Shown here one piece after another: positions 7,019 through 18,649 of a DNA stretch of 64,000 bases. A program made the position numbers and the translations under genes. This stretch comes from Deltaproteobacteria bacterium (GTDB taxonomy: Bacteria; Myxococcota; Myxococcia; SLRQ01), in contig JARGFU010000003.1 of assembly GCA_029210625.1 (NCBI GenBank), forward strand, positions 1 to 64,000, given 5' to 3'. The notes under the pieces were generated by a model. It was given only the letters and a program-made list of their open reading frames with translations, had not been told where the DNA came from and did not search any database. Position 1 is the first letter of the stretch. Every line of letters starts with the position of its first letter.

Positions 7019-10000
7019 TCACTGGCAGCGGTTGCTCACGCAGCTCTGGCCGGCCAGGCAGTCGCCGTCGCTCGTGCACTGGGTGCCCGAGACGCACTGG
7101 CCGCTCACGCAGATCTGGTTGGAGAGGCAGTCGGTGTCGATCCGGCAGACCGCCGGGAAGTTGCAGAAGCCGAAGTTGCACTCGCCGTTGGGGGCGCAGT
7201 CCACGTCGCGCTCACAGAGGTTGCCGGGGAAGAAGAAGCAGCCCCCCTCGATGCAGCTCTGGTTCACCGGGCACTCGGCGTCGGTCTGGCAGCCCCCCGG
7301 GTTCATGCAGCGCCGGTTCACGCACTGCAGCCCGCTCATGCAGTCGCTGATGTCGGTGCAGAAGAGGGGGATCAGGCAGCGGCCGGCGGTGCAGGAGAAG
7401 TTGTCGTTGCAGTCGGCGTCCGAGGCACAGACGAAGGGCTGGCAGGAGCCCATGTCGCAGCGCTGATCGATCGGGCAGTCGGCGTCCGAGAGGCAGTCGA
7501 GGGTGGGCCAGCAGGTGCCGTTGAAGCACATGGTTCCGGTGGGGCAGTCCACGTCGCCCTGGCAGGTGGGCTGGGTGCCGCAGGTGTCCCCGAGGCAGAG
7601 CTGGCCGGCCGGGCAGTCGAGGTCGTCGGCGCAGGTGGTGTCGGCGATGCAGGTGGCCGAGAGGGCGTCGCAGATCTCGGGGGCCACGCAGTCCGCGTCG
7701 CTGCGGCAGGCGCCCGCCGGCAGGCAGCGGTACCAGATGCAGAAGCCGGCGCCGCAGTCGGCGTCCTCGAAGCAGGTGCCGGCGAAGCCGCAGGTGCCGT
7801 TGATGCAGTTCTGGCCCGCGCCGCACTCGAAGTGGAAGGTGCAGGGCTGGAGGAAGCGGCAGTGGCCCTGGACGCAGGAGGCGCCCGGGCAGTCCTCCGG
7901 GAGGGAGCAGGCCGGGGCGTGGATGCAGGTGCCGCCGTCGCAGACGTGATCGACGGGGCAGGTGCCGTCGGCGGCGCAGGCGCCGGCCTCGCAGCGGCCG
8001 TTGGCGCAGGTGTCGCCGGTGGGGCAGGCGGTGTCGGAGAGGCAGGTGCCCCGCCAGGCGCAGGCGCCACCCTCGCAGACGTAGCCCGCGCCGCAGTCGA
8101 GGTCGGCGCGGCACTCGGGCGGGACGCTGCAGTAGCCGAGGTCGCAGACCTCCTGCACGCGGCAGTCGGCGTCGGTGGTGCACTGGCCGGGCAGCTGGAT
8201 GCAGCCCCCGGAGACGCAGGAGAGGCCCGGGGGGCAGTCCGCCGGCGTGGCGCAGGCGGCGGCGCCCTGGCACTCCCCGTTGACGCAGGTGGAGCCGGCG
8301 CCGAGCCAGGCGCAGGTGGCGTCGTCCAGGCAGAGGAGGGGCGGCCAGCAGGCCCCGCTCCAGCAGCGCCAGTCGTCCGGGCAGTCGGCGTGGGTGGCGC
8401 AGGTCTCGGGCACGCACTTCAGGAGATCGCAGCGCTCGCCCGGGGCGCACTCGGCGTCGGTGCGGCAGTCGGGGTAGGGCGTGCAGATCACGTCCTTGCA
8501 GTAGGTGCCGCCCGGGCAGTCGAGGTCGCTCCGGCAGAGAGCGTAGGCCTGGCAGGCGCCGCCCACGCAGTAGCCCAGGGGCTGACAGTCGGCGTGCCCG
8601 GTGCAGCTCACCAGGGTCTCGCACTGCCGCGAGTTGTAGCTGCACTCCTCGCCGGGACCGCAGTCGGCGTCGGACTGGCAGCCCGGGAGGGCGACGCAGG
8701 CCCCGTAGGAGCAGGTCTCGCTCGCCCCGCAGTCGGTGTCGGCGCTGCACTCGGCGGGGGGCACGCAGGTGGAGAGCTCACAGGTCCAGGTGGCCGGACA
8801 CTCGTGGGTGTAGCGGCAGGCCCCGGGGGGCAGGACGCACTGCTGCCGGTCGCAGACCTCGGCCGCGGAGGGGCAGTCGCTGCTGGTCGCGCACTCGGGC
8901 ACCCACACGCAGCTCCCGCTCACGCAGCCCGTGCTCTCGGGGCAGTCGGCGTCGCTCTGGCAGCCGGCCCGCGGGACGCAGAGGCCGTCGTTGCAGACCT
9001 CGCCGGTGGCACAGTGCAGGTCGCTGACGCAGTAGGGCGCCGCGACGCAGACGCCGGCCTCGCAGGCCTCCCCCGTCGGGCACTCGAGCTCGGAGCGGCA
9101 CTCCGGGCGGGCGCTGCAGAAGCCCACGTTGCACTCCCGGCCCACGCCGCAGTCCGCGTCGGTCTCGCACTGGGGCGGGGGGAGGGCGGTGCAGGCGCCG
9201 AGGACGCAGTACTCGTTGCTGCGGCACTCGCTGTCGTCGGTGCATCCGCCCGGCTCCTGGCAGAGGTGCTGGACGCAGGAGAGCTCGAAGAGGCAGTCGG
9301 CGTCGGTGGTGCAGAGCAGGGGAGGGAAGCAGCGCTCGGCCTCGCAGGTCCAGCCGTTGCTGCACTCGGCGTCCTCGCTGCAGGTGTAGGGCTGGCAGCT
9401 GCCCCAGTCGCAGCGCTCGCCCGGCGCGCACTCGAAGTCCTCGACGCAGTCGGGGATGGCCATGCAGACCCCACTGCGGGTGCAGTACTCGCCCGCGCCG
9501 CACTCGGCGTCGGCCCGGCACATGCGCCAGGCCTGGCAGGCGCCGTCGAGGCAGAAGCTGCCCCCGCCGCAGTCGGCGTCGTCGGTGCAGGCCACGCGCG
9601 GGACGCAGGTCCGGCCGTAGAGGGCGCAGACCTCCTCTGCGAGGCAGTCGGCGTCCGTGCGGCAGCCCTCGATGGCCTCGCAGCGGCCCGCGACGCACTG
9701 GAAGGCGCCCGGGCAGTCGCCGTCGGTCAGGCAGCCGGGATCGAGGCAGGCCCCCAGCTCGCAGACCTCACCGTCGCCGCAGTCGGTGTCGCTCTGGCAG
9801 CCGCCCAGCGCGGTGCAGACTCCGGCCTGGCAGATCTCCAGGTCCTCGCAGTCGAGGCTGGTGCTGCAGCGGCAGGGTCCGGCCACGCACTCCCCGCCGG
9901 TGCAGCTCTCGCAGGCCTGGCAGTCGGCGTCGGAGCCGCAGGTGGCGCAGCCCGGATCGACCTCGCAGATCTGATCGTCGTTGCAGAGCTCGCAGGGCCC

Positions 10001-10105
10001 GCAGGCGGGATCGCAGGTCTCCACGGCGACGGTCGAGCGGCCGCAGCCAGCCAGCAGGACGAGCGAGGGGAGGAGCGCGAGGAGGAGCGGGCTCGTGCGG
10101 GTCAT
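7019..10105 (-). CDS. Giant Cys-rich repeat lipoprotein, 42 Dickkopf-N-like modules
   Basis: A 1028-residue exported protein. The leader TRTSPLLLALLPSLVLLAGC contains a lipobox, so the product is probably anchored at the cell surface. From about residue 56 to the last residue it consists of ~23-residue modules of the type CxxDxDCxxGxxCxxGxCxxxxx, each with four or more Cys. This is the pattern annotated in deltaproteobacteria as Dickkopf-N-like or Cys-rich repeats, presumably disulfide-bonded. I count 42 modules. Every 14th module shares peculiarities (for example CAPGERCD at modules 7 and 21 with CPIDQRCD at 35), giving three ~324-residue blocks. The start is ATG 10105. Function is unknown; adhesion, scaffold or stalk roles are possible. 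Confidence 0.85.
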   Translation of the reverse strand: MTRTSPLLLALLPSLVLLAGCGRSTVAVETCDPACGPCELCNDDQICEVDPGCATCGSDADCQACESCTGGECVAGPCRCSTSLDCEDLEICQAGVCTALGGCQSDTDCGDGEVCELGACLDPGCLTDGDCPGAFQCVAGRCEAIEGCRTDADCLAEEVCALYGRTCVPRVACTDDADCGGGSFCLDGACQAWRMCRADAECGAGEYCTRSGVCMAIPDCVEDFECAPGERCDWGSCQPYTCSEDAECSNGWTCEAERCFPPLLCTTDADCLFELSCVQHLCQEPGGCTDDSECRSNEYCVLGACTALPPPQCETDADCGVGRECNVGFCSARPECRSELECPTGEACEAGVCVAAPYCVSDLHCATGEVCNDGLCVPRAGCQSDADCPESTGCVSGSCVWVPECATSSDCPSAAEVCDRQQCVLPPGACRYTHECPATWTCELSTCVPPAECSADTDCGASETCSYGACVALPGCQSDADCGPGEECSYNSRQCETLVSCTGHADCQPLGYCVGGACQAYALCRSDLDCPGGTYCKDVICTPYPDCRTDAECAPGERCDLLKCVPETCATHADCPDDWRCWSGACWPPLLCLDDATCAWLGAGSTCVNGECQGAAACATPADCPPGLSCVSGGCIQLPGQCTTDADCRVQEVCDLGYCSVPPECRADLDCGAGYVCEGGACAWRGTCLSDTACPTGDTCANGRCEAGACAADGTCPVDHVCDGGTCIHAPACSLPEDCPGASCVQGHCRFLQPCTFHFECGAGQNCINGTCGFAGTCFEDADCGAGFCIWYRCLPAGACRSDADCVAPEICDALSATCIADTTCADDLDCPAGQLCLGDTCGTQPTCQGDVDCPTGTMCFNGTCWPTLDCLSDADCPIDQRCDMGSCQPFVCASDADCNDNFSCTAGRCLIPLFCTDISDCMSGLQCVNRRCMNPGGCQTDAECPVNQSCIEGGCFFFPGNLCERDVDCAPNGECNFGFCNFPAVCRIDTDCLSNQICVSGQCVSGTQCTSDGDCLAGQSCVSNRCQ

Positions 10106-10153
10106 GGACCCATTGTCCCGCTCCGGGAGCGCTCCGCTCAAGGCGAGGAGGAG

Positions 10154-10175
10154 TAAAAAAGCGCGCCGCGGCGTC
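10154..10175 (-). terminator. Intrinsic terminator after the CBS-domain gene
   Basis: On the minus strand, the stop of the CBS gene is followed at once by a GC-rich self-complementary stretch (CGCCGCGGCG) and then TTTTTT. The stem is short, but the uridine run is clear and rare in this GC-rich sequence. Confidence 0.55.
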
Positions 10176-10176
10176 T

Positions 10177-10596
10177 TCAGTCGAGCAGCCCGAGGAGGGC
10201 GCGCAGGGCGTCGGTCTGGGTGATGATGCCGACCAGGCGGCCGTGCTCGACCACCGGGATGCCGCCGATCTTCCGCTCGATCATCTGCTCGACCGCGTCG
10301 GCGAGGTTGGCGTCCGGCGAGATGGTCACCGGCTCGCGGGTCATCAGCCGCTGGATGGTCGTCTCGTCGAGGAGCTGCTCCCGGTCCTCCGCCTCGAGGC
10401 CAGAGAGCGGCGAGGGCAGCGACCGCTTCAGATCGCGGTCGGTGAAGATGCCCACCAGCTGCCCCTCCTCGTCGACGACGGGCAGGTGGCGGATCTTCCG
10501 CACGAGCACGCACTCGACCGCCGCTCGGAGCGTATCCGTCTCCTGCAGGGTGGTGGGCTCGCTGGCCATGTACTCCCGGACGATCTTGTGGGTCAT
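10177..10596 (-). CDS. Tandem CBS-domain protein
   Basis: A 139-residue cytosolic protein made of two CBS domains. The first contains VLVRKIRHLPVVDEEGQLVGIFTDRDLKR (split here as VRKIRHLPVVD and LVGIFTDRDLKR), the second MIERKIGGIPVVEHGRLVGIITQTD. Paired CBS domains form a Bateman module that usually binds adenine nucleotides and controls an attached or partner protein. There is no effector domain here, so a partner is needed. The ATG at 10596 was chosen because GGAAGGGAG lies about 10 bases upstream; longer in-frame extensions lack a ribosome site. It is divergent from the glycosyltransferase gene. Confidence 0.9.
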   Translation of the reverse strand: MTHKIVREYMASEPTTLQETDTLRAAVECVLVRKIRHLPVVDEEGQLVGIFTDRDLKRSLPSPLSGLEAEDREQLLDETTIQRLMTREPVTISPDANLADAVEQMIERKIGGIPVVEHGRLVGIITQTDALRALLGLLD

Positions 10597-10675
10597 CAGG
10601 CCGATCTCCCTTCCAGGGGGCCAGGCGGCACCGGGAGGGTGCACGCCTTCTGTCTTCATTGTACGACTCCAGCCC

Positions 10676-11380
10676 GTGGAAGGCACAAATTCACCTGGCC
10701 GCGTCTGCGTCTTCGCTCGCCCGCCCCGGGCCGGGAGGGTCAAGACCCGGCTGGCGGCGGCGCTCGGGGACGCGGCGGCCCTCGCCCTCTACCGCGCCTT
10801 CCTCGCCGACACCCTGGAGGCGGCGGGGCGCAGCGGGGCCGAGGTCGTCGTGCACCTCGCCGAGGCGCCACCCCCCGGACAGGCGGCAGGAAGGGAGGAG
10901 GCCCTCTCGGGGCTGCCCTGGCGGCTGCAGGGGGAGGGGGATCTGGGCGCCCGGATGGCGGGCGCCTTCGCCGCCGAGGCCGCCGATGGCGTCGCCACCC
11001 TCGCCATCGTCGGCTCGGATCTGCCGGCCCTGCGCCCGGCGGACCTGCGGGCCTGCCTGGCGCGGGCCCGGGAGGGGGCGGCGGTGCTGGCCCCCACCCC
11101 GGACGGCGGCTTCTGGTGCGTCGCCGGGCCCGCCGGCCTCCCCTGGGCCGCGGTCTTCGAGGGGGTCGCGTGGAGCAGCGGCGGCGAGCGGGTGGCCTGC
11201 GAGGCCCGCCTGCGGGCGCGGGGGGTGGAGGTGGCGGCCGGCCCTCTGCTCCGGGACGTGGATCGGCTCGAGGATCTGCTGGCGCTCTGGGAGGAGGTGC
11301 GGGACGCCGGGCCCGGCCTCGCCCGCCACACCCGGGCGGCGATCGCCGCGGACCCCGCCCTGCGCGAGCGCTTTCGGTAG
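10676..11380 (+). CDS. TIGR04282-family glycosyltransferase (DUF2064)
   Basis: About 234 residues. The N-terminus RVCVFARPPRAGRVKTRLA is the nucleotide-sugar/nucleotidyl binding signature of this GT-A-like family (usual form FAKxPxPGxVKTRL). The acidic metal site follows at AIVGSDLPALRPADL, and the segment LAPTPDGGFWCVA matches the family DGGYxLIG motif. Reaction and acceptor are not known. No ribosome site is evident; GTG at 10676 is the nearest start that keeps the conserved N-terminus. It ends 39 bases before the adenylate cyclase gene. Length is normal for the family. Confidence 0.8.
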   Translation: MEGTNSPGRVCVFARPPRAGRVKTRLAAALGDAAALALYRAFLADTLEAAGRSGAEVVVHLAEAPPPGQAAGREEALSGLPWRLQGEGDLGARMAGAFAAEAADGVATLAIVGSDLPALRPADLRACLARAREGAAVLAPTPDGGFWCVAGPAGLPWAAVFEGVAWSSGGERVACEARLRARGVEVAAGPLLRDVDRLEDLLALWEEVRDAGPGLARHTRAAIAADPALRERFR

Positions 11381-11419
11381 CCGGCAGGTCGCCTGCGCTG
11401 CTACCCTCGCGGACCGAAG

Positions 11420-14059
<2,640 letters not shown>

Positions 14060-14075
14060 GAGCGGGTTGAGGACG

Positions 14076-15698
14076 ATGTCCGAGCGCAAGATCCGGAAGC
14101 TGAAGGAGGCGGTGGCCAAGAGCCTGGCCCGCCAGCACTACCAGGACGCCCTGACGGCGGCCGAGGAGCTCATCGAGCTCGATCCCCGGGACGACCGCAC
14201 CCTGCTGAAGGTGGGCGAGCTCCACCAGCGCCTCGGCAACGAGGAGAAGGCCCTGGAGGTCTACCACCGGGTCGCCGACTTCTACGCCGACGACGGGCGG
14301 CTGGTGCGGGCCATCTCGGTGCTGAAGATGATCCTCCAGCTCCAGCCCGAGGACACCGCCACCGCCAAGAAGCTCTCGCTCCTCTACGCCGCCCGGGGGC
14401 TGCCGCCCTCCAAGGCGGTGAAGGCGATGCTGGACGAGAAGGTCCACGCCGCCGACCACGCCCCGGAGCCCGCGCCGGAGCCTGCCCCCCCGCCGGGTCC
14501 GAAGCCCGCGCCCGCCGGGCTCGCGCCGAAGCCGGTGCCCCGCCCCGCGCCCCCCTCGATGCCCCCGCCGAGGCCGGTGAGCTTCGACGAGATCTCCGTC
14601 GAGATCGAGATCCCGGTGGAGGTTCAGGAGGCCCTCGACCCGGAGCTGGCCGCCGCGCCCGAACCGGCGCCCGCGCCCGCACCAGCACCCGCGCCCGCCC
14701 CCGCGCCCCGCGCCGGGCCGAGCGGCTCCGAGCTCCTCGCCGCCATGGCCGAGGCCGAGAACCCCTTCGCCGTCACCAGCGACGAGGAGGCGCGGCGGCA
14801 GCTGGCCGAGGACGACCTGCAGTCCCTCGACCTGGGTGACCTGGACCTGGCCTTCGTGGAGCTGGCCCCCGACGCCCTGCCGGAGATGCCCCACACGCCT
14901 CTCTTCTCCGACCTGGCCCCCGAGGAGCTCCATGCCCTCCTCACCCGGGTGCAGGCGCGGCCCATCGCCCCCGGTCAGACGGTGGTCGAGCAGGGCGACG
15001 TGGGCTCGTCGATCTTCGTGGTCAGCGATGGGCACCTGGTCGTCGAGGTGAACTCCGGCGAGTCCGTGCAGGAGGTCGCCGAGCTGGAGGAGGGCGCCTT
15101 CTTCGGCGAGTTCGGGATGCTCACCGACGGCATCCGCCACGCGACCGTAAGGGCCGTGGACGACGTCGAGGTGCTGGAGATCCACCACGAGGACCTGCTC
15201 GAGCTCACCCGGCAGCACCCGCGGGTGCGCAGAGTCCTGGTCGAGTTCTACCAGAAGCGCGCCATGGAGACGGCCCTGGCCGCCTCGCGGGTCTTCGGTA
15301 GCCTGGACCAGTTCGCGCGGCACGAGCTCGCCCGCTGCGCCTCGATGGAGCGCCACCAGGCCGAGTCGACCATCCTGCAGGAGGGCGACGATCCCGAGGG
15401 CATCTTCCTGGTGAAGCGGGGCAAGCTGCGGGTCGAGAGCCGCGGGCTGCAGGACGAGGCGGTCGCGCTCGCCGAGCTCGGGCCGGGCGACTTCTTCGGC
15501 GAGATCTCCACCTTCAGCGGCTCACCGGTGACCGCCGACGTGGTCGCCGACGAGGCGGTGGAGGTCCTGAAGATCTCCCGGCGCGAGGTCCTCGAGTTCT
15601 GCGGTGATCACCCGGGCGTACGTGAGGTCCTCGAGGAGATCGGGCAGCGCCGCCTGCACGAGTCGATCGATCGCCTCACCTCGGCCGGCCTGGTCTGA
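14076..15698 (+). CDS. TPR-like protein with two cyclic-nucleotide-binding domains
   Basis: A 540-residue soluble protein. Residues ~1-120 look like TPR helices (LARQHYQDALTAAEELIELDP, EKALEVYHRVADFY). A Pro-Ala-rich linker spans ~130-225, and two CNB domains follow (~275-390 and ~400-515). The first phosphate-binding cassette, FFGEFGMLTDGIRHATV, keeps the Arg that grips the cyclic phosphate. The second, FFGEISTFSGSPVTADV, has Val in that place and may not bind nucleotide. The ATG at 14076 has GAGG just upstream; a TTG at 14067 is an alternative. It starts 16 bases after the cyclase. There is no DNA-binding or kinase domain, so it is probably a scaffold or adaptor. Confidence 0.88.
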   Translation: MSERKIRKLKEAVAKSLARQHYQDALTAAEELIELDPRDDRTLLKVGELHQRLGNEEKALEVYHRVADFYADDGRLVRAISVLKMILQLQPEDTATAKKLSLLYAARGLPPSKAVKAMLDEKVHAADHAPEPAPEPAPPPGPKPAPAGLAPKPVPRPAPPSMPPPRPVSFDEISVEIEIPVEVQEALDPELAAAPEPAPAPAPAPAPAPAPRAGPSGSELLAAMAEAENPFAVTSDEEARRQLAEDDLQSLDLGDLDLAFVELAPDALPEMPHTPLFSDLAPEELHALLTRVQARPIAPGQTVVEQGDVGSSIFVVSDGHLVVEVNSGESVQEVAELEEGAFFGEFGMLTDGIRHATVRAVDDVEVLEIHHEDLLELTRQHPRVRRVLVEFYQKRAMETALAASRVFGSLDQFARHELARCASMERHQAESTILQEGDDPEGIFLVKRGKLRVESRGLQDEAVALAELGPGDFFGEISTFSGSPVTADVVADEAVEVLKISRREVLEFCGDHPGVREVLEEIGQRRLHESIDRLTSAGLV

Positions 15699-15828
15699 AC
15701 CACCCGCCCTCGCGTTCGGCCAGACCGGGGTTGGATCGACCCCATACTTCTTGCTAGGCAGGCCCCTATACGCGAGGCTGTCCGCTCACCGGGCCAGAGT
15801 GGAACTCTCGAGAACAGGGTAGAGCCCC

Positions 15829-16461
15829 ATGGGTGTCGAGGACGTCCTCTTCCAGAAATTCGGCAAGACCTTCCCCGCCGGCACCGTGCTCTTCCGCGAG
15901 GGAGAGGGCGGCGACGAGATGTACGTCATCCACGCCGGGACGGTGCGGATCACCAAGGAGATCCGGGGCCGGGAGAAGTTCCTGGCCGAGCTGGGGCAGG
16001 GCGAGTTCTTCGGTGAGATGGCGATCCTGAACGCCAAGCCCCGCTCGGCGACCGCCACCGTCTCCTCGGAGGCGAAGCTGATCGTCATCAACCCCAAGGT
16101 CTTCGAGGCGATGATCCTCGGCTCCACCGAGGTGGCGCTGCGGATGGTCAAGCGCCTGGCCTCCCGCCTGCAGGAGGCGGACGAGCAGATCGAGAACCTC
16201 ATGATGCGGGACGCCCGCTCCCGGGTGGTGCACTTCCTGCTCTCCCAGGACGCCAAGGGGATGAACCCGCTTCCCTTCGTCGCCGAGGACCTGCCCTCCC
16301 AGCTGGGCCTGCCTCTCGACGAGATCGAAGAGGTCTTCGAGGGCCTTCGCAAGAAGGGCTTCGTCGAGACCACCGAAGAGACCACACGCCTCGTCGACCG
16401 GGCGAAGCTACAGCAGTACCTCGAGTTCCTGGAGATGAAGGAACAGTTCGGGGACGCCTAG
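15829..16461 (+). CDS. Crp/Fnr-family cyclic-nucleotide-binding regulator
   Basis: A 210-residue protein with an N-terminal CNB domain and a C-terminal winged helix. The cassette FFGEMAILNAKPRSATATV (about residues 59-78) holds the Glu and Arg expected for cAMP contact. A dimerization helix follows (VALRMVKRLASRLQEADEQIENL), then a helix-turn-helix region around VAEDLPSQLGLPLDEIEEVFEGLRKKGFVE. The DNA-binding half resembles Crp but is somewhat divergent. It follows the cyclase and the double-CNB gene by 130 bases, with its own possible promoter there, and precedes accD by 11 bases. Control of accD-folC is plausible but unproven. Confidence 0.9.
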   Translation: MGVEDVLFQKFGKTFPAGTVLFREGEGGDEMYVIHAGTVRITKEIRGREKFLAELGQGEFFGEMAILNAKPRSATATVSSEAKLIVINPKVFEAMILGSTEVALRMVKRLASRLQEADEQIENLMMRDARSRVVHFLLSQDAKGMNPLPFVAEDLPSQLGLPLDEIEEVFEGLRKKGFVETTEETTRLVDRAKLQQYLEFLEMKEQFGDA

Positions 16462-16472
16462 GAAGGCAGCGC

Positions 16473-17309
16473 ATGGCCTGGTTTTCGAAGACGCCGTCCA
16501 AGCGGACGGCAGCCTCCAAGTCACAGATCGCCGAGGGCATCTGGAGCAAGTGCGACGGCTGCGGCGAGATCGTCTACGCCGCCGAGATCGAGCGCAACCA
16601 GATGGTCTGCCCCCTCTGCGACCATCACTTCCACTGGCCGATCCGCGACCGCCTCGCCTCGCTCCTCGACTCCGGCAGCTTCGAGGAGACCGACGCCGAG
16701 CTCCAGTCCGGGGATCCCCTCGGCTTCAGTGACAGCAAGCGCTACCGCGATCGCCTGAAGTCCACCCGCAAGCGCCTCTCCGAGAACGAGGCCTTCGTCT
16801 CGGGGCTCGCGCGCCTCGACGGCCACCTGGTGGCGGTGGGCGGCTTCAACTTCCAGTTCATGGGCGGCTCCATGGGCTCGGTGGTGGGGGAGAAGGTGAC
16901 CCGCCTCTTCCTGCGGGCCCACGAGCGCAAGTGCGCGGTGGTCCTCTTCAACGCCTCGGGCGGCGCCCGGATGCAGGAGGGGGTCTTCTCCCTCATGCAG
17001 ATGGCGAAGGCCTCGGCGGCCATCGGCCGCTTCCGCGAGGTGAAGAAGCCCTTCATCTCGGTGATGCTGCACCCCACCACCGGCGGGGTGGCGGCCTCCT
17101 TCGCCTGGCTCGGCGACGTCGTGGTGGCCGAGCCCAAGGCCCTGGTCGGCTTCGCCGGCCCCCGGGTGATCGAGCAGACCATCCGCCAGACCCTCCCCGA
17201 GGGCTTCCAGCGCTCGGAGTTCCTCCTCGAGAAGGGGATGGTCGACATGGTGGTCCGCCGGCCCGAGCTGCGCGCGCGCCTGGCGCTGCTGCTCAACCTC
17301 CTGGCTTGA
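16473..17309 (+). CDS. accD: Acetyl-CoA carboxylase carboxyltransferase subunit beta
   Basis: A 278-residue subunit of the enzyme that makes malonyl-CoA for fatty-acid synthesis. The N-terminal zinc ribbon has Cys27, Cys30, Cys46 and Cys49. The crotonase-fold part follows: GGFNFQFMGGSMGSVVGEKVTRL, NASGGARMQEGVFSLMQMAK, HPTTGGVAASFAWLGDVVVAEP and FAGPRVIEQTIRQTLPEGFQRSEFLLEKGMVDMVV (given here as family landmarks in order). The length is typical. Its stop overlaps the folC ATG (TGATG), a common accD-folC arrangement. The alpha subunit is not in the window. Confidence 0.97.
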   Translation: MAWFSKTPSKRTAASKSQIAEGIWSKCDGCGEIVYAAEIERNQMVCPLCDHHFHWPIRDRLASLLDSGSFEETDAELQSGDPLGFSDSKRYRDRLKSTRKRLSENEAFVSGLARLDGHLVAVGGFNFQFMGGSMGSVVGEKVTRLFLRAHERKCAVVLFNASGGARMQEGVFSLMQMAKASAAIGRFREVKKPFISVMLHPTTGGVAASFAWLGDVVVAEPKALVGFAGPRVIEQTIRQTLPEGFQRSEFLLEKGMVDMVVRRPELRARLALLLNLLA

Positions 17310-18649
17310 TGGAGGCGGAGCGCTTCAGGGAGTGGCTCTTCTCCCTGCGTCGCAGCGGCGTGCACCCCTCGCTCGCTCCGACCCGCAGCGTCCTCGCGGC
17401 CCTGGGTCACCCCGACCGCGGCTACCGGGCGGTGCAGGTGGTGGGCACGGTGGGGAAGGGGAGCGTCTCGGCGACCCTCGCCTCGCTGCTCCAGCAGGAG
17501 GGCCGCCGGGTGGGCCTCTTCACCTCGCCGCACCTGGTGCACTTCGAGGAGCGGATGCGGGTCGACGGGGTCGACGCGACGTCCGCCGAGCTGGCCGAGG
17601 CCTACCGGGAGATCGACGCGGCGGCCCCCTGGGCCAGCGATGACCCCCGGCTGCCCGGCGAGGCCGGCCGGCGGGGGCTGACCTTCTTCGAGTGGGCCGT
17701 GGTGCTCGCCGCCCGGCACTTCGCGCGGAAGGGCTGCGAAGTGGTGGTCTGGGAGGCCGGCCTCGGCGGCCGCTGGGACGGCACCACCGCCGCGCGGGCC
17801 GACCTCACGGTGATCAGCCGCATCGATCTCGACCACACCAGGACCCTCGGGGAGACCCTGGAGGCCATCGCCGCCGAGAAGGCCGAGGCCTTCCGCCCGG
17901 GGGCGCCGGTGGTCAGCGCGCCGCAGGCGGCAGCGGCCGCCGAGGTGATCGCGCGCTTCGCCGCCGAGCGCGGCTGCCCCCTCCACCGCTTCGGGGAGGA
18001 CGCCACCCTCGGCGCCGAGGGCTACCGGGAGGGCGAGGTCTTCCACCCGGGCCTGCGTCCGCGGCTCGCCGGCGCCCACCAGGCGATCAACGCCGGGGTG
18101 GCCATCCTCGCCGCCCGCCGCCTCGCCGCGCTCGAGGGGCGGCCCGCGCCCGACGCCGAGGCGCTGAGGCGCGGCCTGGAGGAGACCCGCTGGCCGGGGC
18201 GGCTCCAGTGGCTCGAGCCCTCCCTCCTCTGCGACGGCTTCCACAACCGTGCCGGGGCCGAGGCGAGCGCCGCCGCGCTGCCGGCCCTGCTGGAGGGGCG
18301 CCCCCTGCACCTCGTCTTCGGCTGCCTCAAGGATCGCGATCCTCTGGCCCTGCTCGAGCCCTTCCTGCCCCTGATCCGGCGCCTGACCCTGGTCTCGCCG
18401 GTGAGCGAGCGGGGGCTCGACGCCCGCACCTACCACGCCGAGGTCGCGCGCCGGGTGCCGGGCGCGGTCCTCGCCGGCCGCCTGCCGGAGTTGCTGGAGG
18501 GCGGGCGGCCGCCCGCGGACGCGGCGGGCGGGGAGGTCACGATGGTCGGGGGCTCGCTCTACCTCGTCGGCGAGCTCCTCGCCCTGCGCGAGGGCACGGC
18601 GCCGGATCCAGGCGAGGCGACCACCGAGGTGGCCGCCGCCGCGCCCTGA
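17309..18649 (+). CDS. folC: Folylpolyglutamate synthase / dihydrofolate synthase
   Basis: A 446-residue Mur-ligase-type enzyme that adds glutamate to folates, and possibly to dihydropteroate. The ATP loop reads VVGTVGKGSVSATLASLL, with Val where most family members have Asn (GTNGKGS). Other landmarks are GLFTSPHLVHFEERMRVDG, the TFFEWAVVLAARHF region, WEAGLGGRWDGTT (family EVGLGGRxDATN), DHTRTLGETLEAIAAEKA and DGFHNRAGAEA (family DGAHNP). The start overlaps the accD stop. Its stop abuts the convergent amidase stop with no gap. Two residue changes in conserved motifs are notable but do not suggest a broken enzyme. Confidence 0.93.
   Translation: MEAERFREWLFSLRRSGVHPSLAPTRSVLAALGHPDRGYRAVQVVGTVGKGSVSATLASLLQQEGRRVGLFTSPHLVHFEERMRVDGVDATSAELAEAYREIDAAAPWASDDPRLPGEAGRRGLTFFEWAVVLAARHFARKGCEVVVWEAGLGGRWDGTTAARADLTVISRIDLDHTRTLGETLEAIAAEKAEAFRPGAPVVSAPQAAAAAEVIARFAAERGCPLHRFGEDATLGAEGYREGEVFHPGLRPRLAGAHQAINAGVAILAARRLAALEGRPAPDAEALRRGLEETRWPGRLQWLEPSLLCDGFHNRAGAEASAAALPALLEGRPLHLVFGCLKDRDPLALLEPFLPLIRRLTLVSPVSERGLDARTYHAEVARRVPGAVLAGRLPELLEGGRPPADAAGGEVTMVGGSLYLVGELLALREGTAPDPGEATTEVAAAAP

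Noticed and set aside
7019-10105. Cys-rich protein considered as a metallothionein or multiheme cytochrome
   Set aside because: Cys spacing is regular, but there are no CXXCH motifs; Asp/Gly placement fits disulfide modules.
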